Source: SHAN690 sp038131955
GTDB lineage: Bacteria; Bacteroidota; Bacteroidia; Flavobacteriales_G; Salibacteraceae
Length of the DNA: 64,000 nucleotides
Reading direction: 5' to 3'
NCBI GenBank assembly: GCA_038131955.1
Contig: JAYPQK010000002.1
Location: forward strand, 124,001 to 188,000
Shown: positions 16,360 through 24,875 of the stretch, piece after piece
How the letters are laid out: each line of letters starts with the position of its first letter
Numbering within the stretch: the stretch's first letter is position 1
Program-made: the position numbers and the translations under genes
Notes under the pieces: generated by a model
Told to the model about the DNA's origin: nothing
The model's input: only the letters and a program-made list of their open reading frames with translations
Databases searched by the model: none

Positions 16360-17352
16360 TTATAACGCGAGCATGCACTGTGGGACATACCCCGCAGGTA
16401 TCCGATCGACCAACTCATATTGGTGGTTGTAAAACAGGACTTCGCCGCGCGTGATGAAATCCTTCACATCGGCGATAAACACCCCGTCTTTATTGACATA
16501 GATGCTGTACGGAGATGAAGCCAAATGATCAAAACCACCGATGCGGTTCAAGTCTATGTCATAGATCTCAACACGATGTGGAGTGAGTACGTAACTCCAT
16601 CCTCGAAAGCCATCCATTCCAGAAACGGATTCTGATAGCGAGGCCGGATAAACCCATGAACTTAGCCAGGCAGTGAGGTAGCCCGTACCTGCTGCATTAC
16701 CGGCGACATACACATGAAATTGAGTCGTATCGATAAACCTTGGTTCGAAATCCAATTGGATGTACAGGTTACGTTCGCTGATGCCCAGATCATAGCGATT
16801 CAAGCTTGAGTCCGTCATATTGGCGATCCAAACCTCCTCGTCGATCTGTGTTATTCCTTCACTCCAGCCATCAAACTCCAATTTGCCTGTCACTTTTTCT
16901 TCCGAAAGGTCGATCCTGGTCACCTCATTGCCGTAGAGGTCCGTCACCCACAGGGTCGAAGGATCTTGATTGTACAGTCTCCTAGGTGAATTCAACCCTT
17001 CAATTCTTCCTTCCTCAGACCAACTCGAATCATTGAGGATCAAGACCTTACCAGAATTATTGACACTGACTAAGACCTTTCCATCGAAAGCGACCATATC
17101 CTGAAGTACATCGCCAACCCCTTCCCCATTTGCGGAACGATATACCTCTTGGGTGACTTCACCGGTTTCAAGACTATAAACAGTGATGGAAGAGTTGTTG
17201 TATTGAAAGTTCCCTTCATTTCCTATCACCAGCCTACGACCAGATAAGTTAGCCGAGTTCTTGACCGTAGGATCTACAGGTCCCACTTGCGGGTCTTTCT
17301 GACATCCCGATAAGATCTGAAAGACAACTAGGGTCAGAACGTATCTCCCCAT
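16360..17352 (-). CDS. BtuG-like surface beta-propeller lipoprotein
   Basis: About 330 residues from the ATG at 17352, chosen because it begins a lipoprotein signal peptide (MGRYVLTLVVFQILSGC). The rest is a YncE/DUF5074-type seven-bladed beta-propeller: repeated strands such as RRLVIGNEGNFQYNNSSITV, GKVLILND, STLWVTDLYGNEVTRIDL and EEVWIANMTDSSLNRYDL. In Bacteroides, BtuG is a surface propeller that binds cobalamin tightly and caps the BtuB receptor; this gene overlaps the btuB-like gene by 19 bases, so the same role is likely here. Direct B12 binding is inferred from context. It is the last clear gene of the riboswitch-controlled operon. Confidence 0.75.
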   Translation of the reverse strand: MGRYVLTLVVFQILSGCQKDPQVGPVDPTVKNSANLSGRRLVIGNEGNFQYNNSSITVYSLETGEVTQEVYRSANGEGVGDVLQDMVAFDGKVLVSVNNSGKVLILNDSSWSEEGRIEGLNSPRRLYNQDPSTLWVTDLYGNEVTRIDLSEEKVTGKLEFDGWSEGITQIDEEVWIANMTDSSLNRYDLGISERNLYIQLDFEPRFIDTTQFHVYVAGNAAGTGYLTAWLSSWVYPASLSESVSGMDGFRGWSYVLTPHRVEIYDIDLNRIGGFDHLASSPYSIYVNKDGVFIADVKDFITRGEVLFYNHQYELVDRIPAGYVPQCMLAL

Positions 17353-19214
17353 GACAGAATCATTTTGAAATGGAAGGCACGTCCCGGCATTGGTCGCCAT
17401 GGCATGTTCTGGTATTGCCAATCCGTGACGTTGTCAACAGCCAAGCTCGTTCTCAATTGCATGGATTCACCCACCTTGCGGGTATAGCTTCCCCCTAGGG
17501 TGACAAGATGATAAGCGGGCATATAAGAAGACACATCTGACGTTATGAACCTCGGATCTACCCATGCGTAATCGGCGTCGATGGAAAATGGACCGCGCGT
17601 TATCGATGCAAAGGCCACGGCAGAATGGACCGGCACGAAGCTCATTGCCGTGAAAGACTCATTGAAGTTTCTCCCTTCAGCTTGAGTGAAGTGGTAGCTT
17701 CCTCCTATCAAACTTCTCCATTTGGCAATGGATATTTGATGTTTGAAATGAACATCTATTCCTTGCGCTCTCGCCTCATCGATGTTCGTTGGACTGAAGA
17801 AACTACCAGACGGTAGCCATCTAATTCGATTCTTGTAACGGTTTTGGTAGGCTACGGCCTTCAGCGATGTTTTCTCAAATTCGACCTCAAAACCCGCTTC
17901 TGCTGTCCAACCATCTTCCGGGGCTAGATCCGGCACGCCTCCCGGTATCCAAAACCTCTCGTTCAGGGTAGGAAAACGAACCGTTTGGGCATACGACGAA
18001 ATCAGCGAGAATGGAGAGTCATGCATCAGTTTGATGCGCAAACCCGCAATGGGCAATACTCGTGTGTCACCAAAGGTCTGTTCTGCTCGACCTCCCACCT
18101 TTCCTTGAATTCGGTTCTGCCAAAGGTTGACCCGAGCAAAGGCCAATTGACTGTACACCATCTGTTGCTCAGGCCGAGGATAGTTATTCAAACTCTCACC
18201 TTGGATCCAGTCGGTGCCCAATCTGGCATGAAAACTCAACCATCTCTGCGCGTGATAGGTCGCCTCCGCCTGGTTTTGCCATGTTTGAAAGTGATTGCGA
18301 TTCACATCCGCTACATCTATAAAGAATCGATTGTTGTTATCCTCGAACATACTTCGGACTGCGAATCGCCACTTGTCCTTCTCGTATCCCCATCGGATGA
18401 AAAGTCGTTGCGCATCATCCCCTTGCAAAGCATATCCATCCCGAAGATTGATAGGATTTGGCACATCGCGCTGCGTATTGCTCACCCACCACACGCCTTC
18501 GAATTCAGAATGCTCCGTGGCCCGAACCCTTAGCGACAACGAAATGTTCGAACGTCCGAAACTGGCATTCTGCATTAGCGCTTTTTCCCATTCCCCGTTA
18601 TTGTAGTCCAAGTATGGATAGGCATTATCACTTCCCTGTAGATCAGCCGAAAAAGCAAAGGCAGCAGGACGGTCGAACACCTTCAACGGAACATTGAACC
18701 TTGCTGCCGCATGATAGGTGACGAACGACCCTCCGGAGAACATGAGTTGAGCAAACTCCTTTTCCATTTGAGCCGATTGCTGAAGGGCTATGATGCTGCC
18801 CATTCCTCCTGTGGTATATAATCCTGATGCAACCCCGCTCATGAAAGAGAGCTGATCAAACTGCGAGGCCGCTATCGTCGATAGATCCATGCTGCCAAGC
18901 ATCGGCGAATTCAACTTCATTCCGTTCCATACCACCTGGGTATGCTGTGCATCCCCTCCCCTAAACGTTGGCGTGGAAAGTAACCCCGGACCGTAGTTCT
19001 TCATAGGAATACCCGCTCTTCGCTGCAATGCGTCAGTCAAATTTAGAATGGGTGTAGACCGGACAACCAATGAATCCATGGACTGCTCATACGATGAGGA
19101 CAGCTTTACAACCAAGGTGTCGATCACATGAAAGGTTTTGAGGCTCATCGTGTCCTGGGCCAAAACTCTTGTCGACAACAGGATGAAAATGGGTATGAAG
19201 TGAATTCCTTTCAA
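17334..19214 (-). CDS. btuB: TonB-dependent receptor, BtuB-like (vitamin B12)
   Basis: A 626-residue outer-membrane receptor. A signal peptide (MKGIHFIPIFILLSTRVLAQ) is followed by a plug domain (LNLTDALQRRAGIPMKNYG, STPTFRGGDAQHTQVVWNGMKL) and a 22-strand-type barrel full of alternating aromatic strands ending in the usual aromatic residue (SWGDTF). No N-terminal carboxypeptidase-like extension is present, and I cannot point to a clear TonB box. Substrate assignment rests on the cobalamin riboswitch upstream and on the BtuG- and BtuH-like neighbours, not on the receptor sequence alone. It overlaps the gene before it by 4 bases and the gene after it by 19 bases. No btuFCD genes lie in this window. 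Confidence 0.85.
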   Translation of the reverse strand: MKGIHFIPIFILLSTRVLAQDTMSLKTFHVIDTLVVKLSSSYEQSMDSLVVRSTPILNLTDALQRRAGIPMKNYGPGLLSTPTFRGGDAQHTQVVWNGMKLNSPMLGSMDLSTIAASQFDQLSFMSGVASGLYTTGGMGSIIALQQSAQMEKEFAQLMFSGGSFVTYHAAARFNVPLKVFDRPAAFAFSADLQGSDNAYPYLDYNNGEWEKALMQNASFGRSNISLSLRVRATEHSEFEGVWWVSNTQRDVPNPINLRDGYALQGDDAQRLFIRWGYEKDKWRFAVRSMFEDNNNRFFIDVADVNRNHFQTWQNQAEATYHAQRWLSFHARLGTDWIQGESLNNYPRPEQQMVYSQLAFARVNLWQNRIQGKVGGRAEQTFGDTRVLPIAGLRIKLMHDSPFSLISSYAQTVRFPTLNERFWIPGGVPDLAPEDGWTAEAGFEVEFEKTSLKAVAYQNRYKNRIRWLPSGSFFSPTNIDEARAQGIDVHFKHQISIAKWRSLIGGSYHFTQAEGRNFNESFTAMSFVPVHSAVAFASITRGPFSIDADYAWVDPRFITSDVSSYMPAYHLVTLGGSYTRKVGESMQLRTSLAVDNVTDWQYQNMPWRPMPGRAFHFKMILSWGDTF

Positions 19215-20071
19215 CGTTGTTCAAACCTGACCGTTCCCTCCGGTGTCACTACGAAGTTTGAATGATTCGTATTGCGCCCAAGGATGTCCAAGTTCTGAAA
19301 AGTAGGAGTTCCCACCGAAACCTCATTGATCTGTAACGGAATGAGACTGTGAATGATTCCGACGGCATCTAGGTCGAATCCTCCGGAAGGAAAAGAGGTC
19401 CTCCAAGGATCATTGATCATATTTCCATCCTGGTCATAGGAAGCAAACGACGGATCCACACTTCCCACCACATCTACGATGCGAATGTGAGTCACCCTAG
19501 ACTTGTCCAAAAGACTCGTATCGGGAATGTCTGCTAAGTCGAAGGGGGTTCCGTAGTTGACCGTGTATTTACCGGCTAGGTTATGCACATAGCTAGCGTC
19601 GGTAGTTTCAAAAGCTCCGGTTTGATCGTCCGTTTGAATCTCGGAGATGGCGGGAAAGCAAAAGAAGTGCTCACCATCCGAACTGACTTCCACAAAGGCA
19701 AACTCAAGGAAGGCCTCTGCTCCGGATCCAAACCCATTCTCAAAGACAGCGAAATCGTATCCCTCACCATCATAGAAAGGTGCGTTGAATTGCAACACGG
19801 CTGCCCCACTATCGCCAAGGCTTACGGCTTGAGGAGCGTCTGGATACCCCACTGCGTAGACCGGTGCCCCGGAGGTAACCTGACCCGAATCCGGCATGTC
19901 GATGCGTCGATAGCCACGTTGGACCTCGCAAGACATGGCCCAGTCACGAAAGCAGGATGAATCTCGAGGAATGGCTGTTGAGCCAGGTTCGCCTGCCTGT
20001 GGGGCATAGGATCCTTGTGCGAACACCCCAAGAGGGAGGCACAATAGGATGATAGATACTCGTCTTACCAC
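19211..20071 (-). CDS. Uncharacterised surface protein of the B12 operon
   Basis: 286 residues with a signal peptide (MVRRVSIILLCLPLGVFAQ). The mature protein is beta-rich with conserved-looking blocks: EPGSTAIPRDSSCFRDWA, AVSLGDSGAAVLQFNAPF, GEGYDFAVFENGF, EFAFVEVSSDGEHFFCFPA, NLAGKYTVNYGTPFDL, THIRIVDVVGSVDPSFASYD, SGGFDLDAVGIIH. Proteins of this type are found beside B12 receptors in many Bacteroidota and are usually named only cell surface protein. It overlaps both neighbours (7 and 4 bases), so it is translated with the btuH-like and btuB-like genes. A role as a further surface cobalamin-binding or receptor-associated protein is inference. The end (LDILGRN) resembles a shortened sorting domain. 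Confidence 0.7.
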   Translation of the reverse strand: MVRRVSIILLCLPLGVFAQGSYAPQAGEPGSTAIPRDSSCFRDWAMSCEVQRGYRRIDMPDSGQVTSGAPVYAVGYPDAPQAVSLGDSGAAVLQFNAPFYDGEGYDFAVFENGFGSGAEAFLEFAFVEVSSDGEHFFCFPAISEIQTDDQTGAFETTDASYVHNLAGKYTVNYGTPFDLADIPDTSLLDKSRVTHIRIVDVVGSVDPSFASYDQDGNMINDPWRTSFPSGGFDLDAVGIIHSLIPLQINEVSVGTPTFQNLDILGRNTNHSNFVVTPEGTVRFEQR

Positions 20072-21039
20072 CGAAACACTTTTTGAGCGCTAGTACTTCC
20101 CTCCTCTTTCACCACCACAACATAGATGCCTTGAGGAAGCGAATGGGTTTGGAGTGTATGTGTTGTTCCTTGATCTGAGCTCACGAGCATTCTTCCTTGC
20201 ATATCTAATAGCTGGACTGAACTCCGAGATACGGTCTCGACTTGAAATGCATCTTCTTTCACTTGAATGACGAATGTTTCCTGAGTTCTATCCTCGACTC
20301 CTCCGGCCATGTCCCATCGTAGATCATCGATGCAGAAATAGGCTGGAGTGTTGATGCCGAACTGTCCTGTATCACTCGAATAAACCTGCATTGACATCAT
20401 ATAGCCGGGATGTTCGTAGTTCGGATAGTCGTTGAGGTCTACATATACCCAATCATCTACGATATAATCTTGAGCGTTGTCCTCAAATCGGAAATCGGCT
20501 AAATAGAAGTCAAAGTGACTGTCCTCTATGGTTGCGGAGGAATCATCATAGAACCTGAAACGGATGAAAAAATAATCAGGATCATCCCCAGAGGCACCAC
20601 CGAACTTCTTCGCGAATTGGTCACCTTCTGACATGGAAGTGTAGGCGTAGGTTGTGTTCGTGACAAATCCCTCCATCCAGATCGGCCAATAGAATAGCTG
20701 TCCCACATGAATTTCAGCTTCCTGAGCTGCGCTCACTACTCCATAGGCATCCGAGTTGTGTCCACCGCCCGTAACGCTGCTGTGGAGGTTCGTGAAGTCG
20801 CCGGTGCTGTCGTCCCGCATCGTGGAGATCGCTATACCTGATGACCAGTAGCCACCGAAGGAGGTGTCGTACTTGGCTTCTAAAGTGAACTTACCTTCTT
20901 TATACAGGTTGGTGTCTTGACCATTCCAGAAAGTATCCAGCGGGAGACCAACAGAGTCGAAGGTGAGAAGATTCGGCATCTGTGCCGAGAGTGTCAGTGT
21001 CAGAAGACTGAGGATGGTGAGGATGTGCAAATGTTTCAT
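20065..21039 (-). CDS. BtuH-like DUF4465 protein with T9SS sorting domain
   Basis: About 324 residues from the ATG at 21039, which opens a signal peptide (MKHLHILTILSLLTLTLSAQ); the open frame further upstream runs into the riboswitch and is not used. Residues ~20-240 form a DUF4465 domain: DTFWNGQDTNLYKEGKFTLE, GYWSSGIAIS, EGFVTNTTYAYTSMSEGD, FAKKFGGASGDDPDYFFIRF, FYLADFRFEDN, NTPAYFCIDDLRWD. DUF4465 proteins include BtuH, a surface cobamide-binding protein of Bacteroides. Here the C-terminal ~75 residues are a type A T9SS sorting domain (SSVQLLDMQGRMLVSS, LPQGIYVVVVKEEG), so export is through type IX secretion and not as a lipoprotein. First gene after the riboswitch. Confidence 0.85.
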   Translation of the reverse strand: MKHLHILTILSLLTLTLSAQMPNLLTFDSVGLPLDTFWNGQDTNLYKEGKFTLEAKYDTSFGGYWSSGIAISTMRDDSTGDFTNLHSSVTGGGHNSDAYGVVSAAQEAEIHVGQLFYWPIWMEGFVTNTTYAYTSMSEGDQFAKKFGGASGDDPDYFFIRFRFYDDSSATIEDSHFDFYLADFRFEDNAQDYIVDDWVYVDLNDYPNYEHPGYMMSMQVYSSDTGQFGINTPAYFCIDDLRWDMAGGVEDRTQETFVIQVKEDAFQVETVSRSSVQLLDMQGRMLVSSDQGTTHTLQTHSLPQGIYVVVVKEEGSTSAQKVFRW

Positions 21040-21162
21040 AGTGCCTGAGCGATGGTTGATTACAAGACGAGAAACATTCAGCAAAAGAAAGAAAGGAGGG
21101 CACGCAGGGCGCACGATCCGATCAGCTTCAATTCCCGAAAGCTTTTCGATAAAAATTCGCTT

Positions 21163-21340
21163 CTGGCAGGTCTTCTGACTCACCCAAACCCGAGCGCCTT
21201 CCCATCCCGAGACTCGGGACAGTGGCTTTGGATGCTCGTGTCATGCGTTCCGAAAATCGAAACGAGGTTTACAGCTGCGGGGACAGTTTCGGAATCTCAC
21301 CGAATTCCCTTTTCATCCCGAAACAAACGTATCGGGAACC
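21163..21340 (-). promoter_or_regulatory. Cobalamin (AdoCbl-type) riboswitch
   Basis: On the minus strand the core motifs appear in the right order: GGGAATTCGGTGAGATTCCG (around 21290-21315), ACTGTCCCCGCAGCTGTAA (about 21267-21288), and the 3' B12 box GTCAGAAGACCTGCC at 21165-21179. About 125 bases of leader follow before the DUF4465 start. No T-run terminator is visible in that leader, so control of translation is more likely than termination. High cobalamin should shut off the four-gene uptake operon. The 5' edge is approximate. Confidence 0.92.
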
Positions 21341-21372
21341 AAAAGCAACGCGAAGTTAATTAGAAAGTCGGA

Positions 21373-22200
21373 TCATGGCTCACGTGGAACCAATCGAGCG
21401 CGGAACTTAGCCTCGGTGATCGGGATGTTACGATCTCCGTTGTAAAGACGGCCTTCGAACTCACCTTCTACGATGTACATCCCTAGGGTGTCCAAGGTGT
21501 CGGTTACGATGTTTCGCTTCTCAAAATTGGTGATGCGGAGATAAGTGTCATTAAGCTGACCACTTCCGGATTCCGATGTCCACTTCGTACGATCGGCATC
21601 GGTGTAAACCACCTTGGCTCCACGACGACCATAGCTAGTACTTGTGAACGGTTGCGAGATACCATTGCCTTCTGCACTCTTGAACATGTCAAGCCATGTG
21701 ATCACCTCTGGATGATAGCCCGGCTGAGCTCCGATCGTGTCGTAGTCCTCTTCGCTAACGCAGTCGTAGAAAAAGATTTCAATACGCTCCTCCGGGATAT
21801 CAGGACGAATGAAACGAGTGATGTGCTCAAACCAAATGTTTCCTGAATCGCTGATGCATGGATCTTCGTTGTATTGCTCAGGAATGTTGCGATAGATGTT
21901 ATCGGTGTACACCGGCCACTGAGCCCAATCTGGAAAATCCGGATCATTTGGATTCTTGCGTGTGATCGTATCCCATCTTGAGCGACGTCCATCCTGCCAT
22001 TTCTTGAAATGACCATCAAACTTTCCGTAGAAGAAGTAATTCGCCGTAGGAAGGTTGAACGTATCGAAAACCGGATATGGATCCTCCATCGGCTTACCGA
22101 AAACTCCCTCTGATACACCACGGTCACAAGAACTGATCACCACTCCTGACAACAATGCCATGACGGCAACAAACGCAAGATTTCTGTACATCGGATTCAT
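21373..22200 (-). CDS. Lipoprotein, paralogue of the one at 15444-16277
   Basis: About 275 residues from the ATG at 22200 (22191 is also possible); the signal peptide ends in ISSC. The mature chain is rich in aromatic and charged residues, with no family I recognise. The C-terminal region shares a plan with the lipoprotein at the far end of the B12 operon: GAKVVYTDADRTKWTSE, LRITNFEKRN, YIVEGEFEGRLYNGD, EAKFRARL. It ends about 35 bases before the riboswitch on the same strand, so it precedes the B12 operon but is not under that switch. Probably exposed in the outer membrane; function unknown. Confidence 0.65.
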   Translation of the reverse strand: MNPMYRNLAFVAVMALLSGVVISSCDRGVSEGVFGKPMEDPYPVFDTFNLPTANYFFYGKFDGHFKKWQDGRRSRWDTITRKNPNDPDFPDWAQWPVYTDNIYRNIPEQYNEDPCISDSGNIWFEHITRFIRPDIPEERIEIFFYDCVSEEDYDTIGAQPGYHPEVITWLDMFKSAEGNGISQPFTSTSYGRRGAKVVYTDADRTKWTSESGSGQLNDTYLRITNFEKRNIVTDTLDTLGMYIVEGEFEGRLYNGDRNIPITEAKFRARLVPREP

Positions 22201-22266
22201 ATAGCGGTCAAATTTACGCAAAAAGGCTTTGGCTGGTAGACGCGAAAAAATCAGCGCCGTTGCCGA

Positions 22267-23121
22267 TTACAAAGGAAACGTCTCGTTGGCCAATTGCATT
22301 GCCTCGAACAACAGGTTTTCATCAATCGACGGTTCATTCAGATCCTTCAAAGCATCCACAAGCAGTTCCGTAGCAAGGTTTCCAACCAGGTCATCCTCTG
22401 CCATGGGGCATCCTCCATAACCCTTGATCGCGGCATCGATCCTTCTGCAACCAGCTTCATAGGTTGCTTTAACCTTGCTTTTGGCATCCTCCGGACGAGT
22501 GTGCAAGTGCGCTCCAACTTCCAACTTTGGAAAAGCAGGTATGATGGTTTCGAAAAGCTCCTTGATGTTTGACTCATCACTCACTCCGACGGTGTCGGCC
22601 AAGGCGATAATCTCGATACTCAGGTCTTTGTGCAATCGCTCTGTCCATTGAGCTGCCAATTCACCACTCCATGGATCACCGTAAGGATTTCCGAAAGCCA
22701 TGCTGATGTACACGACCATTTTCTTATTGTGGTTGACACACAGTGATTGCATCTCCTCTACCCGAGTCAGACTTTCTTCAATGGATGCATTCGTGTTGCG
22801 CATTTGGAAAGTCTCCGAAATACTGAACGGATAACCCAAGAAGTCGATCTCCTCAAACTTACATGCATCCTCCGCCCCTCTTCGGTTGGCAACGATCGCC
22901 AAAAGCTTCGATGAAGTCGAAGAAAGGTTGAGTTGGGAAAGGACGTCGGCTGTATCACGCAGCTGAGGAATGGCCTTCGGCGAAACGAAACTGCCAAAGT
23001 CGATCGTGTCGAAGCCCATTCTTAAAAGATGGTTGATGTAACGAGCCTTCTTCTCCGTTGGAATGAAGGGCTCCATACCCTGCATCGCATCACGAGGACA
23101 TTCAATGATCTTCACACTCAT
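22267..23121 (-). CDS. Hydroxymethylglutaryl-CoA lyase
   Basis: About 284 residues from the ATG at 23121, whose ATGA overlaps the pyrD stop. HMG-CoA lyase splits HMG-CoA into acetoacetate and acetyl-CoA, the last step of leucine breakdown. The DRE-TIM fold start reads IIECPRDAMQGMEPFIPT, where the Arg-Asp pair binds the divalent metal and substrate. AHLHTRPEDAKSKV carries the metal histidines, and GYGGCPMAEDDLVGNLATE is the loop with the catalytic cysteine. It is slightly shorter than mitochondrial enzymes but complete. No other leucine-degradation gene is next to it; coupling to pyrD appears to be positional only. Confidence 0.88.
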   Translation of the reverse strand: MSVKIIECPRDAMQGMEPFIPTEKKARYINHLLRMGFDTIDFGSFVSPKAIPQLRDTADVLSQLNLSSTSSKLLAIVANRRGAEDACKFEEIDFLGYPFSISETFQMRNTNASIEESLTRVEEMQSLCVNHNKKMVVYISMAFGNPYGDPWSGELAAQWTERLHKDLSIEIIALADTVGVSDESNIKELFETIIPAFPKLEVGAHLHTRPEDAKSKVKATYEAGCRRIDAAIKGYGGCPMAEDDLVGNLATELLVDALKDLNEPSIDENLLFEAMQLANETFPL

Positions 23122-24140
23122 GATAACAAACGTTGATTGATTCGTTTTGGCAACCAAGGACCTGAGTAGATGAAGCCGGTGTATAGCTGTACTAATGAAG
23201 CACCTGCATTCAGCTTTTCTATGGCGTCTTCCGGTTCGTGAATTCCACCTACACCAATGATCGGAATCTTTCCATCCGAGGCTTTATGGATATGCTCGAT
23301 CACGGCAGTACTCTTCTTACGGACAGGTACACCGCTGAGCCCGCCTTGTTCGTTCACGATCTTCGGATCGGTCTTCAAGCCTGATCGGTCGAGTGTAGTG
23401 TTCGTAGCGATCAAGCCATCGATGTTCATCTCTTGAACCAAGGACACAATGTCATCCAGCTGAGCCGGCTCTAAGTCAGGAGCTATCTTGAGTAACACGG
23501 CCTTCTCCTTTGACTGCTTGGCGCGTATGGCGAAGAGCGCGTCGAAGATCTTTTTCAGTTCGTCCTTGCCTTGCAGTTCTCGTAGTCCAGGTGTGTTGGG
23601 CGAACTCACGTTCACGGTGAAGTAATCCACATGATCGTAGAGCTTTTCAAAGCTGATCTCGTAGTCGCGCACGGCCTCATCGTTAGGGGTGACCTTATTC
23701 TTTCCGATGTTACCGCCGATGGGAACTTTGCACTTTGACTTCTTGATTCGTTCTACTGCCGAGTCTACCCCATCATTGTTGAATCCCATTCGGTTGATCA
23801 GGGCTTCATCTTCTATTAGGCGAAACATTCTAGGCTTCGGATTCCCGGGTTGAGCCTTCGGTGTTATCGTGCCGATCTCAAGGAACCCGAATCCCAATTC
23901 CGCCAATGGATCGATCCATTTCGCATCCTTGTCAAAACCCGCGGCCAGACCCACCGGGTTCGGGAAAGTCAGTCCGAATAGCTTCCTTTCGAGCTTGGGG
24001 TCGTTCAGTTTAAAGTTGAGCGTGAGTGGACTCTGAAGCAATCCTACGTTGTAGAGACGCTGCAGCCAACCTGTCGCAAAGTAGTGCGCTTTCTCTGGCG
24101 GCATAGAGTACAGAAGCGGTCGTACGATCGATTTATACAT
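23118..24140 (-). CDS. pyrD: Dihydroorotate dehydrogenase (quinone), class 2
   Basis: About 340 residues from the ATG at 24140 (MYKSIVRPLLYSMPPEKAHYF), the form usual for the family; an in-frame start 12 codons upstream adds nothing recognisable. The enzyme oxidises dihydroorotate to orotate in pyrimidine synthesis and passes electrons to the quinone pool. The N-terminal amphipathic helices that dock on the membrane mark class 2. Other signatures are FPNPVGLAAGFDKDAKW, the catalytic-serine loop NVSSPNTPGLRELQ, TNTTLDR, and the FMN phosphate site GVGGIHEPEDAIEKLNAGAS. It is followed with a 4-base overlap by the HMG-CoA lyase gene and is divergent from the coiled-coil protein gene. Confidence 0.95.
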   Translation of the reverse strand: MYKSIVRPLLYSMPPEKAHYFATGWLQRLYNVGLLQSPLTLNFKLNDPKLERKLFGLTFPNPVGLAAGFDKDAKWIDPLAELGFGFLEIGTITPKAQPGNPKPRMFRLIEDEALINRMGFNNDGVDSAVERIKKSKCKVPIGGNIGKNKVTPNDEAVRDYEISFEKLYDHVDYFTVNVSSPNTPGLRELQGKDELKKIFDALFAIRAKQSKEKAVLLKIAPDLEPAQLDDIVSLVQEMNIDGLIATNTTLDRSGLKTDPKIVNEQGGLSGVPVRKKSTAVIEHIHKASDGKIPIIGVGGIHEPEDAIEKLNAGASLVQLYTGFIYSGPWLPKRINQRLLS

Positions 24141-24197
24141 CGCGACGAAGGTAGGTGTATCTCGTATCTTTTTCATTCATTTGACGTAAATGATGCC

Positions 24198-24875
24198 ATG
24201 ATGAAAAACGCGATCCTCAGCCTTCTTGTCCTCAGTCTTTCTTTCACTGTTTTAGCCGACGATTTCAATCTCAAGCTTAAGATCGAAACGGTTGATCACG
24301 CCAAATTGCAGGGTGCCATGCTTACCATCAAGGAAGGTGGTAAAGTATACTTGAGCGACAAGGTAAAAGACGAGGAGATGAAGATAGACCTTGAGGCAGG
24401 TCGAGTCTATGAGGTCTGGATCCAGAAGGTGGGCTATGTGCCACACGTCATCCACAATGTGCATAAGGAAGGGACCAATAAATTCAAAGTGACGCTGTAT
24501 AAAAGCGACGAGAAATATCCCGGAGGTATTCCACCCTATCACCTAGCCAATCGTGAATTTGAAAAACTGGATAAGTATACTGTACCGGCAGAGTTGGCCA
24601 ATGAATTCACAGTCATCACCAAGGAAGAAGAGCTTACTGACGACGAGAAGAATGCCCTGAAGAAGATCCAAGACATGGGAAAGGATCAGGAAAAGCGTCA
24701 GAAGAAGATGGATGCTCTCGAACAAGACATCGAGTCCTTGGAAAAAGAGATCAAAGAGGTCAAGTCTAAGCTCGACAAAGGTGAGGTCGCTCAAGTCGAC
24801 GCAGAAAAGGAAATCGAGAAGCTGGAAAAGAAACGTGACAAGGCCAAAAAGGACTTCAAGGATCTGAAATACTAA
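24198..24875 (+). CDS. Secreted coiled-coil protein
   Basis: About 225 residues starting at ATG ATG (24198 or 24201) with a signal peptide (MMKNAILSLLVLSLSFTVLA). The first ~90 residues after it are beta-rich and resemble a carboxypeptidase-regulatory or PEGA-like sandwich (GAMLTIKEGGKVYLSDKV, VYEVWIQKVGYVPHVIHNV). The last ~80 residues are a highly charged Lys/Glu coiled coil (DALEQDIESLEKEIKEVKSK). I do not recognise a named family. Its stop overlaps the stop of the next, convergent gene by 4 bases. Confidence 0.7.
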   Translation: MMKNAILSLLVLSLSFTVLADDFNLKLKIETVDHAKLQGAMLTIKEGGKVYLSDKVKDEEMKIDLEAGRVYEVWIQKVGYVPHVIHNVHKEGTNKFKVTLYKSDEKYPGGIPPYHLANREFEKLDKYTVPAELANEFTVITKEEELTDDEKNALKKIQDMGKDQEKRQKKMDALEQDIESLEKEIKEVKSKLDKGEVAQVDAEKEIEKLEKKRDKAKKDFKDLKY

